Positions 33,464 through 43,926 of a DNA stretch of 64,000 nucleotides are shown here, in pieces. The first letter of the stretch is position 1, and the number at the start of each line of letters is the position of its first letter. The stretch is from Hybos culiciformis (taxonomy: Eukaryota > Arthropoda > Insecta > Diptera > Hybotidae). The translations under genes and the position numbers were made by a program. The notes beneath the pieces were generated by a model, which worked only from the letters and a program-made list of their open reading frames with translations, was not told where the DNA came from and searched no databases. The stretch covers positions 19,199,829 to 19,263,828 of the forward strand of contig OZ023275.1 in the NCBI GenBank assembly GCA_964007475.1. The letters run 5' to 3'.

Positions 33464-34053
33464 CATTGATTCTCAATATTAATAGATATAAAAGTTATAA
33501 CGACGATGATGATGATGATGATGATATTAGTACACCAACACCACCAGTTTTAAAAAGAGTCGAATGGAGGAATTCTATGCGAGTATCTAATAATTTCAGC
33601 ATTAAAATTTCAGCAAATGGTTATAAATTTTGTCAAAACCCAATAATAGGTGATATTTATTTGGGGCGAGCATTTTATGCGAAACAATGGAAGGTTGCAA
33701 AATTAATTCCCCAAAAAGGAATTTTTATTTCACACAAAGGAAGGGAAATTGAAATACCAGGTTTTACAAGAATTCAAAAATTAATTAATGATAATTTTAG
33801 ATGGGAAGACTATCGAGAAACAAAAGGTCTTCCAGAAAATGCTGTTCCATTGGATTTAATAGAAGGAACATATATTGGGCGTATTGTATATTTTACTAAT
33901 TTACAATTAGGTCAAATATCCAATGGTGCATTAAAATTTGGTTATCATGGTTATGAACATAAAGTATATAATAATTACGAAATTTTGGTTTATAAAAATA
34001 AGGCAAGAATTAATTGGGAAGACATAAGTTTTTTGGAATATAGATTTCCTTGA
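33464..34053 (+). CDS. DM9-domain protein, terminal exon
   Basis: The exon follows an acceptor (AATTTCAG, 33456-33463) and reads about 195 codons to TGA. An Asp run encoded by a GAT microsatellite (33501-33529) is followed by a region matching the DM9 (DUF3421) double-repeat pattern. The first repeat has IYLGRAFYAKQWKVAKLIP, FISHKGREIEI and a trailing F. Between the two repeats is the characteristic GLPENAVPLDLIEG segment, then TYIGRIVYF, GQISNGALKFGYHG and YEHKVYNNYEILV. DM9 proteins are short insect proteins with two such repeats; known members have been linked to carbohydrate (mannose) binding and immunity, so a lectin-like role is inference here. The exon starts with two bases of a split codon, so an upstream exon is required and was not found. 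The first internal ATG (about 33577) is too late to be the natural start. Confidence 0.8.
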
Positions 34054-34268
34054 TATACAACAGATTTTAAAAAAAATATTATACTTAATTTGTACTCTAC
34101 CTATACCTTAAGACAATATCTACGATATTGGCCACATTATTATATGCTTTCATATAGTATTTCTTTGGCGTAAAAACTTTCAATTATTCATTTATTTGTG
34201 ATCAGTCGAATTTTTTTTATACCGTTTAAGTTTTCTGATCGGAGAAGGGCAAAAAATCGAATCTTTGA

Positions 34269-34274
34269 AATAAA
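34269..34274 (+). promoter_or_regulatory. Possible poly(A) signal of the DM9 gene
   Basis: AATAAA about 215 nt after the stop codon. AT-rich context makes chance occurrence likely. Confidence 0.3.
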
Positions 34275-34685
34275 TTACGGTTAGAAAATAACTTCAATGA
34301 TACATATAATCAAATCAATTTTTCGATAAGTAATACACCTGAAATACGAAAAAATTAAAACCAATAAAATTTTCTTTTTTCTCCTCCTGATATTTTATTT
34401 TTCAACTCAATCATCATCATAACTAGGTAAGATACATTATTAACATCCAAATAAATGTTCACTTATTTATATTTTTGTTATTTAGCTCAATTTTTACTTT
34501 TTATTTTTTTCATTATTTTGTATATTTTTCATAATGTAATAGTTTTTTATTTTTAATAATTATTATTGTAAACATATGTAAGTGTTTGATTTTAATTAAT
34601 TGTGTATTGAAATGATTAGCTAAGGCTAAAGCTTTGTTTAAGACTTTGTATATACAATAACTATGTATAAAGCTCCGTTTACATC
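34275..34685. other. AT-rich stretch, no gene
   Basis: Nothing identified. Confidence 0.5.
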
Positions 34686-34794
34686 TGGCAACTAAATCAA
34701 GCAAGTATACGAACATTTTACTTGCTTAAATTAGCTTGAGTAAATAAAATTGTTACTTGCCCGATTTACTTGTCATATACAAATAATGCTTAAG
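34686..34794. repeat. Intact copy of the dispersed repeat hit by the gypsy element
   Basis: Continuous from TGGCAACTAA through CATTTTACTTGCTTAAATTA and ACTTGCCCGATTTACTTGTC to ACAAATAATGCTTAAG. The copy at 19689-19767 plus 27434-27449 shows the same order with the retrotransposon between. Confidence 0.8.
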
Positions 34795-35641
34795 AAACAT
34801 GTCAATATCGAAATAGAAATAAAGTCATTAAAAAATTGAACAAGTGTCATCCATGAAATATTTGAGTTTAATAGTTGATGAGACGTTAAGCTGAAGTGAA
34901 CATACATACAAAAATATTCTCCTTAATGTGTTTTATTTTATAAGATACAAATAAGTATTTTACAATTTGCATCAAAGTATACTACAAATTTATAAGAATG
35001 CACGTTTCTAAACAAAAGCCTTAAGGTACGTATACAATTTTTAAATAGATTAATTTCCACAAAAATGTTATATTTATAAGATACATTGATATTTATAAGA
35101 TACATTGATAAAAAAAAATTATTAGAAACCATTTTTTTCATAAAACAAGAAAATATTGTAATAACTATGCAAGTATGTACATATGTATATGGAAGCAAAA
35201 ACAAAAAAAAGGATTAAAATTTTTTTTTGTCAATCCAAATATTCAACACCTTCATTTATTTGTTGGAAGGCTTAAATCCTAAATAAATAATATTAAAAAA
35301 AAGGATAAAATTTCAAGTTTATTTTGAATGTATTTTAAGATTTTTTTTTCATCAATCTCTTTGAATTTTTTTTATATAATTTTTAATTTATAAAATTTAT
35401 TGAATTCTAATCATGAAAGTCAATTTATCAATTAATAATAATACTTATTTAAGCTATATATATATATAAAAAAAATTATTCTTTAACTTCAATCAAAAAA
35501 TTATAAATTGTATGAAATTATTTACATAAGATTCATAATTAAAAGCGATAATTTAACATTTCTAAAAGTTTTTTTTAATGTATCAAAAATAATATTAACA
35601 AATTCATACTATAAATATATTCAATTATGGAAATTTTTTAA
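34795..35641. other. AT-rich stretch, no gene
   Basis: A short tandem duplication, TTTATAAGATACATTGATA, lies at about 35074-35111. No gene seen. Confidence 0.5.
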
Positions 35642-35902
35642 AGCCGGGATGTCGTTAAAACAGAATTTAGCTACAGAAACAGAATCCCATGCATTTGAAC
35701 AGAATTTATTCTGCGACAGAATTTTACAACAGAATTTAGCGACAGAAAAATTCATTCTGTGCACAGAATTTGAATAACCTCATACGAGGTTATTTTCTGT
35801 TTCTGTTGCCAGAATGTCAATTGAATTTAATTAAATAAAGAATACATTTTTCTGTCGCTGATTCTTTTCTGTTGCTAAATTCTGTTTTAACGACACCCGG
35901 GC
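35642..35902. mobile_element. piggyBac-like MITE (TTAA target site)
   Basis: 261 bp between TTAA at 35638-35641 and TTAA at 35903-35906. Ends are A-GCCGGGATGTCGTTAAAAC and GCCCGGGTGTCGTTAAAAC (complement at the right), extending through CAGAATTTAGC(T/A)ACAGAAA. Internal CAGAATTT and ACAGAA words are frequent. A TTAA duplication is diagnostic of piggyBac-type transposition. Confidence 0.85.
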
Positions 35903-35906
35903 TTAA

Positions 35907-36332
35907 GTAGTTTTGGGTTTTATTTTTATAAAAAATTACTGGTTGACAAAGTAAACTAACAATTTTTTTTTTTAATATATTAATTTGTTTAAAATTTGAA
36001 CTAGGGGAAAGCATTTAAAAGATTATTAAAAAAAATTTAAATATTTAAACAAAATGTTAATTGTGCAAAAACTTTGTCTATTGCATACACATACACACAT
36101 ATGAATACATGTTAACAATATACATGTTAGCAATATACATGTTAACAATATATATTCTTCAATGCACAATCCCTTAGCTAATCTTCTAACCACAAGTCTT
36201 TGAAATTAATATTATGTCATTTCATTATGTTTTAAAAAATAATAATAATAATAATAATATATATATATATAATTACACTTGAATTGTTTTTTTTTTTTTT
36301 TTTTTTAATAAATATAGTTTTTGAATTCTATA
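35907..36332. other. AT-rich stretch with microsatellites
   Basis: Three near-tandem copies of ACATGTTA(A/G)CAATAT at about 36107-36152, and (AAT)n/(AT)n at 36238-36270. No gene. Confidence 0.6.
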
Positions 36333-36335
36333 TTA

Positions 36336-36882
36336 TAACTTCGCTACACTTCAGGTTACAAACACAGAATTCCATGTTTTGCAGAAAAAAATGGGTTCGT
36401 TCTGTGTTTGATACTTGGTTTGCCATATAAAATTTTTTTTTTTTTTTTCATGGTTTGAAAGTCGGTTCGACACAAACCTAGAAATTTTACTACATAGTTT
36501 TATTGCATTTCAAAAAAAAAAAGGTATAACCTGTCAATTTGCAGAAAATTTACAGAAAAAATCATACTTTAAAATGCTTCGATATAAAAAAAATAATAAT
36601 AAATTGTAAGTTGTCAAAAAAGAAAATAAATTAAAATATTTTTAAAAAAAAATTTAATATTATTTAATTTTCCTTTTTTTCTTTAAATTAAAAAAATTCA
36701 CTTTTTTTTTTTAAATTACGAAAAAATTTAAATTTTATTTTACAAAGAATTTTTTTTTAATTTTACAAAGAATTTTTTTTTAATTTCAAACCAAACCATT
36801 TTTATAAGTGTGTCACCCCATTCGCCAACCTACTTTCAAACCAAGAAATTCATGGTTGCTAACCTGAAGTGTAGCGAAGTTA
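36336..36882. mobile_element. MITE with TAACTTCGCTACACTTCAGG termini
   Basis: 547 bp with inverted ends TAACTTCGCTACACTTCAGG, flanked by TTA (36333-36335 and 36883-36885). The interior is T-rich. Both flanks carry partly inverted segments with GAATT(C)CATG / CATGAATTTC. The 3-bp TTA duplication is like PIF/Harbinger elements. No coding capacity. Confidence 0.8.
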
Positions 36883-37172
36883 TTATACATAAAATTTAAC
36901 CTGCAAAATTTTTAAACGTCAGTACAGCAGTTCTTTTTTTTTTAAGTGCTTTTTCTTTAATAACGATTTTACAAACTTTTTTTTTCATTTTTTCTTTATT
37001 ATTTTATTCAATTATTGAGTATAATTACACTTAAAAATTTATATAATATTATTTATTTATTTATTTATTTCATTTATTTAGCTTATTTAAACTATTATTT
37101 AATTTACAAATTTTTTTTTTTTTTTTTTAACTTAGATTTCATCAAACTATATAATATCTACATCAATAAAAT

Positions 37173-39956
37173 TTAACTAAAATTATTTTTTATGTAATGA
37201 ATAATTTTTTTTTTAAAAATGTTAATGTTTCTTTCATTTCTTATTTCTAATTGCAATCCATTAAAAATTTTGATTCCATTGTACATAAGCATATTCTGTG
37301 CGCTTCCACATCTATATAAGTTCAATCTAATGTCTGAAGCATTTCTCAGATTATACTGTTGCACATCCTCTACTAAAACCAATTTATCACATAAATAACT
37401 TGGATACAGCTGGTTTTTCATCTTATAAACAATAACAAGAACATTCATAATAATCCTCTGGTTAACATTCAACCACTTTAACGTTGACAACATATGAGTG
37501 ATGGATGTATATCTGCTAACTTTGAGAATTATTCTCATGGCTCTGTTTTGCAGTTTCTGCATTCTTCCCTTTTCCGCTCTTGTCACCATGAACAATATAG
37601 ATGAGCAATATTCTAAATGAGGTTTAACTGTGGTGTTATATATGTTAATTGCTGACTTAAATGATAATTTGTTTCTGATTTTACCCAGAAAATAAATTTT
37701 TTTAGCAATTTTTTTACAGACATAATTAATATGATTTTTAAAATTTAATTTTTTATCTATAATTATTCCCAAATATTTAATTTCCTCAACTTTTCCAATT
37801 ACCTCATTATTTATTTTTATCTGCATATTTGAGTCACTGTTAATAAACATACATTTAGTTTTTTGTATATTTAATTTTAATTTATTCATTTCAAACCATT
37901 CATCCAACTTTTGAAGATCATCATTTATTTTCGTCACACATTCTTCCACTGAATCACCAGTAACATATAACAATGCATCATCTGCAAACAAAACCAATTT
38001 CGAAAAAGTAATAGCCAATTCCATGTCATTGATATATAGCAGAAACAATAGTACTCCCAGAATTGAACCCTGCGGTACACCTAGGACAACTTCTATCGCA
38101 TCTGAAACCAATCCATTAACCTTAGTTCTCTGTTTTCTACCATTTAAATATGATTTGAACCAATCTAATTCTGTTTCTTTTATACCATAATTTTTCAATT
38201 TTTTTAATAATATAACTCTATCTATAGTTTCAAAAGCCCGCTTGAGATCTAGAAATACTGCAACAATGACTTTTTTATTATTTATTTCAGATTTCCAGTT
38301 TAAAACTATTAAATTTAATAATGATTCACAACTATGTTTTTTTCTGAACCCAGATTGATACTGTGAGAATAAATTGTTTGATTCTATATATTCACTCAAT
38401 TGTTCATTTACTACCTTTTCAATAATTTTTGATTCTATCGATATTGTGTTGATTGGCCTATATTCATTTGCATTCTTGGTATTTTTGATTTTTTCAATTG
38501 GAACAATAATCGATTCTTTCCATATATCCGGGAAAACTCCATGCTCCAATGATGTGTTAATTATTGACAAAAGATTTTGTCCTATTATATCAAAACACTC
38601 TAAAATCATTTTAGTATTCACCATATAATGATCATTTTTTTTATTCATATTTTTTAAAGTTTTTTCTAAGATTTCAGTATTAATTTTTTTAAATTTAAAT
38701 ATTTTATCACTATGTCTGACTAAGTTTATGAATTGCACTGAATTTATTTCTTCATTTATGTCTTTAATACTTTTTACAAAATAGCTATTAAATTTATTGG
38801 CAATTTCTAATGGATCATCAAATTTTTCATTATCAAAAACTATTTCTTGAATTTCATTAATGTCCTTTTTTAGTACTAATTTTTTAATATTTTTCCACAT
38901 TAATTTTTGATCTGTACACTTTTCTATTTTATTTTTAGTGAACATGTTTTTTGCTTTATTTAATTTATTTTTATAAAGATTTCTAATGTTTTTATATTTC
39001 TGCCATTCACTATTAATATTTAATAATTTAGATTTTTCATATTGTCTTATTTTTTCCACCTTTAGCCTTCTTAATTCACTATTATACCACTCATTTTTAT
39101 ATTGTATTGTTTTCTCCACAGTAAATTCATCAATAATATTATGTAAATTTTCACTAAATTTTTTTGCTTTTAAATTACAATTAACATAATATGTTGTAGC
39201 AATATCACTACAATACATTTTTTGTCTTAAATGTAACTTATTATATTTACAATATTTAATTTTTTTTGTTTGTACTGTTTTAAATGTATTTAATTTAATA
39301 ATTATTTTTAATGTTTCATGATCTGAGATCTTATTATTATTATCTACTTCAGCTTTAATATTATCATAAATATTTGTAATAACCCAATCAATCAATGTCT
39401 GTGATTCATTTGTAATTCTAGTATAATCATTAACTATTTGTTTAAATGAATTATCACAAATTATTTCGTTCATTTTACTTTTTATATTATTATTATTTAA
39501 CCAATTTATATTAAAGTCGCCCATCAATATCACATTGTCGTACAATGCAATTTCATCACTTACATTGTCAAACCAATCCAAGAAATTTGAGTTCATATTT
39601 AATGATTTTGGTGATCGGTATAATCCTGCTAAATGAAAAAATATATCATTTAATGATACTTTTATCATTATGAACCAAACTGTACTATCAACTGAATAAC
39701 TTTTAATATTATTTACTTTCCAATTCTTTTTTATGTAGAATGCTACTCCACCCGTATGTCTCGAATTACTATCTATTCTTAATAATCTATAATTTTCGAT
39801 CTGTATCAGTGAGCCTTCATCTAACTCAGTTAAGTGTGTTTCCGAAGCACACAGAAAGTCTATATTATTTTTATTATCTAATATTAATTCAATTTCATTG
39901 AAATTATTTATTAATCCTTGACTGTTAATGTAAATACACTGTATTTCATTTAATTG
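37173..39956 (-). CDS. Retrotransposon ORF2: endonuclease and reverse transcriptase
   Basis: The frame is open for 927 codons from directly after the ORF1 stop (39957-39959) to TAA. The apurinic-type endonuclease has ASETHLT (about 39824-39845), RHTGGVAFYIKK, GDFNINW (about 39495-39520) and ISDHETL (about 39310-39330), covering the catalytic Glu, Asp/Asn and Asp-His. The RT contains FLDLKRAFET, PQGSILGVLLFLLYINDM and FADDALLY (about 37970-37995), then the CR1/Jockey-type thumb HLEYCSSILF and LQNRAMRIILK. No RNase H follows. The first in-frame ATG after the UAG is at 39666-39668, downstream of the catalytic SETH motif. Initiation there would give a protein without the endonuclease N-terminus. 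Readthrough of the UAG is therefore the best explanation for expression. Confidence 0.9.
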   Translation of the reverse strand, partial: QLNEIQCIYINSQGLINNFNEIELILDNKNNIDFLCASETHLTELDEGSLIQIENYRLLRIDSNSRHTGGVAFYIKKNWKVNNIKSYSVDSTVWFIMIKVSLNDIFFHLAGLYRSPKSLNMNSNFLDWFDNVSDEIALYDNVILMGDFNINWLNNNNIKSKMNEIICDNSFKQIVNDYTRITNESQTLIDWVITNIYDNIKAEVDNNNKISDHETLKIIIKLNTFKTVQTKKIKYCKYNKLHLRQKMYCSDIATTYYVNCNLKAKKFSENLHNIIDEFTVEKTIQYKNEWYNSELRRLKVEKIRQYEKSKLLNINSEWQKYKNIRNLYKNKLNKAKNMFTKNKIEKCTDQKLMWKNIKKLVLKKDINEIQEIVFDNEKFDDPLEIANKFNSYFVKSIKDINEEINSVQFINLVRHSDKIFKFKKINTEILEKTLKNMNKKNDHYMVNTKMILECFDIIGQNLLSIINTSLEHGVFPDIWKESIIVPIEKIKNTKNANEYRPINTISIESKIIEKVVNEQLSEYIESNNLFSQYQSGFRKKHSCESLLNLIVLNWKSEINNKKVIVAVFLDLKRAFETIDRVILLKKLKNYGIKETELDWFKSYLNGRKQRTKVNGLVSDAIEVVLGVPQGSILGVLLFLLYINDMELAITFSKLVLFADDALLYVTGDSVEECVTKINDDLQKLDEWFEMNKLKLNIQKTKCMFINSDSNMQIKINNEVIGKVEEIKYLGIIIDKKLNFKNHINYVCKKIAKKIYFLGKIRNKLSFKSAINIYNTTVKPHLEYCSSILFMVTRAEKGRMQKLQNRAMRIILKVSRYTSITHMLSTLKWLNVNQRIIMNVLVIVYKMKNQLYPSYLCDKLVLVEDVQQYNLRNASDIRLNLYRCGSAQNMLMYNGIKIFNGLQLEIRNERNINIFKKKIIHYIKNNFS

Positions 39957-39959
39957 CTA
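39951..39959 (-). promoter_or_regulatory. Predicted stop-codon readthrough site UAG-CAA-UUA
   Basis: On the minus strand the ORF1 stop is TAG followed by CAATTA, exactly the UAG-CAR-YYA context known from tobacco mosaic virus and tested in several eukaryotes to give leaky termination. ORF1 and ORF2 share the frame. The match is seen directly; actual readthrough is inference. Confidence 0.65.
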
Positions 39960-41147
39960 ATATGATATTCTTTCATTATGTTGTTTTTCTTTTCTTTGAT
40001 AAACTGGGCACTCTATACTTAGTGGTAAATGAAACGTATTACATTGATCATCAGACAAATTTAAAAATTTTTTTGCTTTTAAACAGTTTATGCACTGAAT
40101 TTCATCAATTGTTTTTGAACAACTAATTTTGTTATGACCAGTTTCACCGCATTTATGACAACGGTCTGTTTCCTCTGAACACCTATTAGATGTATGATTG
40201 AAACCAAGACATTTATAACATCTTAATACATTATTCTTTTCATAAACTATGCACATATTCCAACCTATTCTTATTTTTTTTAAGTTTATTATTTTTTTAA
40301 ATGACTGACTATCAGTTTCTATAATTGCATTATAAATATTTTTATTTTTATGTGATGGATAAATTTTTAGAACATTTATCAAGTCACAATTAATATCATT
40401 TTGATTTTTTATAGCACTAATTATTTGATCTTTATTTGTATTTTCCTCAATTCCACTTATTAAAATTTTTGGATTTATTGAGTTTATCACTTTCACTTCA
40501 TAGTTTTCTTTCATTTTATTTTTAATTTCTTTTTCAATCTGTTTAGCAGATTCTTTACTACTACAACCTATAGAAATAGCACCATCTTTTCTATTTTGTA
40601 CCTTACTGAAATTTATCGGTAAATTATATACATCTATTTGATTTTTTAATTCTTGCTTGGTTGTTTCACAAGCTTGATTATTATTTTTTGGTTTTATTAT
40701 TACCGGTAAATTTAATTTCACTTTATCTGCGTAAGTTTGTTGACCCTCAATTATCTGTTTATTTTTTACTGAGTCACTTTTTTTTTCTATTGATAATATT
40801 TCATTGCTAATTTTTATACCTTCATTTATTTTTTCTTTTGTTTCACTTATTTCATTATTTACATTAGAAATTTCTTTTTGCAAATTATTATAAGATTTAT
40901 TCATCTCATCATTTCTTTCAATTAATTTTTCTTGTAAATCAGTATAAAATTTTTTAAGCATCTGAAAATTGTCTGAGCATTCATTACAAACAAACTTTAC
41001 ATTTAGATTGTCTCTCACTAATTGTAAATCATAATCACTTAAATTCATGCATTTTTTTGAATGAAACCACCGCATACAAAAACCACTACACTGCACTTTA
41101 TTGTTTTCATTTCTCAAAGATTGCTTGCACTTTGTACAAGAATGCAT
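39957..41147 (-). CDS. Retrotransposon ORF1: PHD finger, coiled coil and zinc knuckles
   Basis: 396 codons from ATG (41145-41147) to TAG. Residues about 4-60 form a PHD-type C4HC3 finger (CTKC...CSGFCMRWFH...KC...CNEC). Residues about 65-125 are a K/E/N-rich coiled coil. Residues about 205-310 look like an RRM-type fold (ILISGIEENTNKDQIISAI, then a NAIIETDSQSF strand-like part). The end carries CCHC knuckles CYKCLGFNHTSNRC and CHKCGETGHNKISC plus a CINC remnant. Such ORF1 proteins bind element RNA and act as chaperones. The frame has no disabling mutation, so this copy may be young. Confidence 0.9.
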   Translation of the reverse strand: MHSCTKCKQSLRNENNKVQCSGFCMRWFHSKKCMNLSDYDLQLVRDNLNVKFVCNECSDNFQMLKKFYTDLQEKLIERNDEMNKSYNNLQKEISNVNNEISETKEKINEGIKISNEILSIEKKSDSVKNKQIIEGQQTYADKVKLNLPVIIKPKNNNQACETTKQELKNQIDVYNLPINFSKVQNRKDGAISIGCSSKESAKQIEKEIKNKMKENYEVKVINSINPKILISGIEENTNKDQIISAIKNQNDINCDLINVLKIYPSHKNKNIYNAIIETDSQSFKKIINLKKIRIGWNMCIVYEKNNVLRCYKCLGFNHTSNRCSEETDRCHKCGETGHNKISCSKTIDEIQCINCLKAKKFLNLSDDQCNTFHLPLSIECPVYQRKEKQHNERISY

Positions 41148-41380
41148 TTTGAATGTTTAAATAATGTTTAATGCTTGTATATTTTCACTGTTATCATTTC
41201 AATAACCAAATTCAAAAAATTGTATTCAGTTTTCTTTTTTTTTTTTTTGTTTATTTATTATTCTTTTTTTTTTTCCTTTTTTTTTTCCTTTTTTTTTAAC
41301 TAAAAAAAATTTAAAAATTATATATTTTGACCGCTTGAAAAAAACACGTCCGTTCTATTCAAAGACTTCTATTTATTATA

Positions 41381-43720
41381 ATCGATTAAATTTGATTAAT
41401 TTATAATAAATTTTAAAATTACATTCAATTTATAATTTTTGTTTATTTATTTTTATTTTCCATTAATTATTGTCTTTTTGAAATAGTTTACATAATTTTC
41501 ATTATCCGGAAATTAAATTTTTTTTTTTTTTTTTTAAGTATAATAGATAAGTTTATATAATTAAAAACAAAATTAATATTACAATTAAAAAGAAAAATTA
41601 TATTTTATTATATTTTAACTTTTTAGTTGAATAAAAGTTGACGAAAATAAATAATTTCAACTATTCATATAGAATAAAAAAATATTATTATTAGTAATAT
41701 TCAAGTTACGGGTTCATGGGTGAATCTCACAATACCTATTTTACATAGTTCATAACTATGATGAGTGACTCTTTAAAATGATACTTTTAAACAGGCAATT
41801 GAATTATTGTATATATAGGAAGACATTATGCAAATTTAGAGTCAGAATGATATAGTTTTGAATAATTAAAGTTCTAAAAAAGCCTTGCAAGAAATCTTTT
41901 AACTATTCTGTTTCGTATTTATTATTTAAAATATTTTTTTCAAAATTGAGTCTAAGATTAATTAATTAACTAAATATAGAATTTTTATTCATTATTAATT
42001 ATTCAGAAAGTAAAATTTTTCAAATATCAAATTTTTTTTAATTTAATTTTAAAAAATTGAATGGGAAGATATTTTGTGAGATTATCCAAAAAACAAAAAA
42101 AATTAATAAAACATGTCAAATAAGTAATTTTTAAATACAATTTATTACTTTTTTTTTTACATAATTACAACTAAAAATACAGAAAGAAAAAGATCTCTTA
42201 ATTGAATAAAAACATAATAAACAATAATATTAATTACAAAAAAATACCTATTTAAAGTTAATACATTTTTGTTTATTTAAGATTTACATTTTTATAAACA
42301 AAAAACAGACATTATTTATGTTTCGATTGAATTCGAGATTCTTTTTTTAATTAAGGTCATTATCAATAAACTTTCGCTACTTCTGTTTTTTTTTTTAATT
42401 TACTAAACATTTTGAAAAAAATCGTTATAATACGAATGAGTTTAATTATGTAAATATATTAAATTTTACATAAAATTCGATCACATTGAAAACAAAAAAA
42501 AATATTCAACTTTATTATATCCAAATTCATTTTATATTTATATATTATTTTCAACTAATCACATACAATTAAAAATATCAAGGGTTGTAAAATTATCATA
42601 ATATCAAGTTAGTTAGCATTTTACTGTTTATTTTTTGTTTTTAGGAAGAAAATTATTAAAGAAAATATTCATAAAAGAAATTCGAAGCTACACATTATGA
42701 GAAAAACTTAGCGGTATTGTTTAATTTACAAATCAAATTAAGTATTTATTTTTTCTTATAATTATAAATTTTGATATTTCTTTTTAATAATTTCACTTTA
42801 GTCAACTTAGTTAAGATTAAATTTGTGAAGAAATAAAATATAATAAAATAAGTATATAATCGTTTAAATTTTTGAAAAAGTTATCTAAATATATTAAAAA
42901 TACTGAAATATCAAAAAATAATAATCAATAAGTAGATAATACTCATTTCCAAAATACCCAGATAACACTGTATATATATATCATATTTCTTTTTGTTGGA
43001 TCAACAACGATGGACATACATAACTTTGGATAAATTAATTATAATAGAAAAAATAATTTTGTGTTAAAATGTAGCAAGAAATGAAGTATATAATATTTTT
43101 GGTAACAATTATTGTCCCTGAACATTTTCTAGAATAGTAATTATTTAACTTTATGTATACCATTTAACGAACGAACTGCATTAAAATCATTTATAATTAT
43201 AGGTAGGTAGGTATGTTAAATAATAATAATTATATGTAATAGTATGATATAATTATAAATAAAATTAATTTTTACACAATAAAAAAATGTTTTAAACAAT
43301 TTTTTTACATCTAATGAAATTTTTTAAGCTTCTAGATTAAATTTTAAGTTTTTTTTTTAATATTGTTCCTAAATAAATATCCTACTTTCTCTTTTAAATT
43401 TGCTCTTTGTTTTAATTATTTAATTTTAAGGAAATTAAAATTTTTATCAAAATTTGTCATTTTTCGCAAAAATATTTATAATAAATAATGATGAAAATAA
43501 ATTTTTATTATACACATTGTTAGATTGAATTTCAATGTGAAAACCATAAAACAGAAAATATAATTCTTACTTAAATATAATAGGAAATAAAAGCTCGAAT
43601 ATGGGCCGGGCCATCTCTGAGGAAAAAAAATTACCTATAATGACAAATTTTGCTAAAACTTATAAAAACCAAAAAAAAAAATTGTTTTTTAATTAAATCA
43701 GTTCAAGCAATAATATTGAT
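41381..43720. other. AT-rich region between LINE and proline dehydrogenase 3' end
   Basis: No gene seen. A minus-strand AATAAA at 43504-43509, about 215 nt past the proline dehydrogenase stop codon, is a possible poly(A) signal. Confidence 0.5.
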
Positions 43721-43926
43721 TTAAATTGGAACATATTTTCCATTTGGTTTGTAAAGTAATTGTCCACGGAATAATCGTCGACCAATTTCGGATAACAATA
43801 AGCGTTTCTCCTTTTGAATTTTCTTCAATACACCCTTATTTTCTTGAGCACGTCTTGATAAATATGGCAGGACTTCTTGTACAGGGCCGTATGGAATATA
43901 TTTATATGCTGAATAACCAGCTTGAC
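43721..43926 (-). CDS. slgA: Proline dehydrogenase last coding exon
   Basis: Follows a TTTCAG acceptor; starts [20 protein letters not shown] and ends KPNGKYVPI then TAA. It carries the SRRAQEN substrate-binding block. Confidence 0.95.

Larger units (their letters stand above)
37045..41380 (-). mobile_element. Non-LTR retrotransposon (CR1/Jockey group), nearly intact
   Basis: On the minus strand it carries ORF1 (PHD finger plus zinc knuckles) and ORF2 (endonuclease plus reverse transcriptase), both open. A 3' UTR leads to an (AAAT)n tail at 37049-37080. The 5' end is uncertain; a GGACGTG motif at 41346-41352 (minus) resembles the internal downstream promoter element of insect non-LTR elements, so I place the end near 41380. 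No target duplication was identified. A PHD-bearing ORF1 and an RT with FADD but no RNase H fit CR1-like or related clades. The two ORFs are in the same frame with one UAG between them. Confidence 0.85.

Noticed and set aside
38374..39189. Plus-strand open frames within the LINE
   Set aside because: Antisense shadows of the ORF2 coding sequence.
39957..39959. UAG as a simple inactivating mutation
   Set aside because: Not fully excluded, but the exact CAATTA context and otherwise intact frames make a functional leaky stop more likely; kept as a finding with a stated test.
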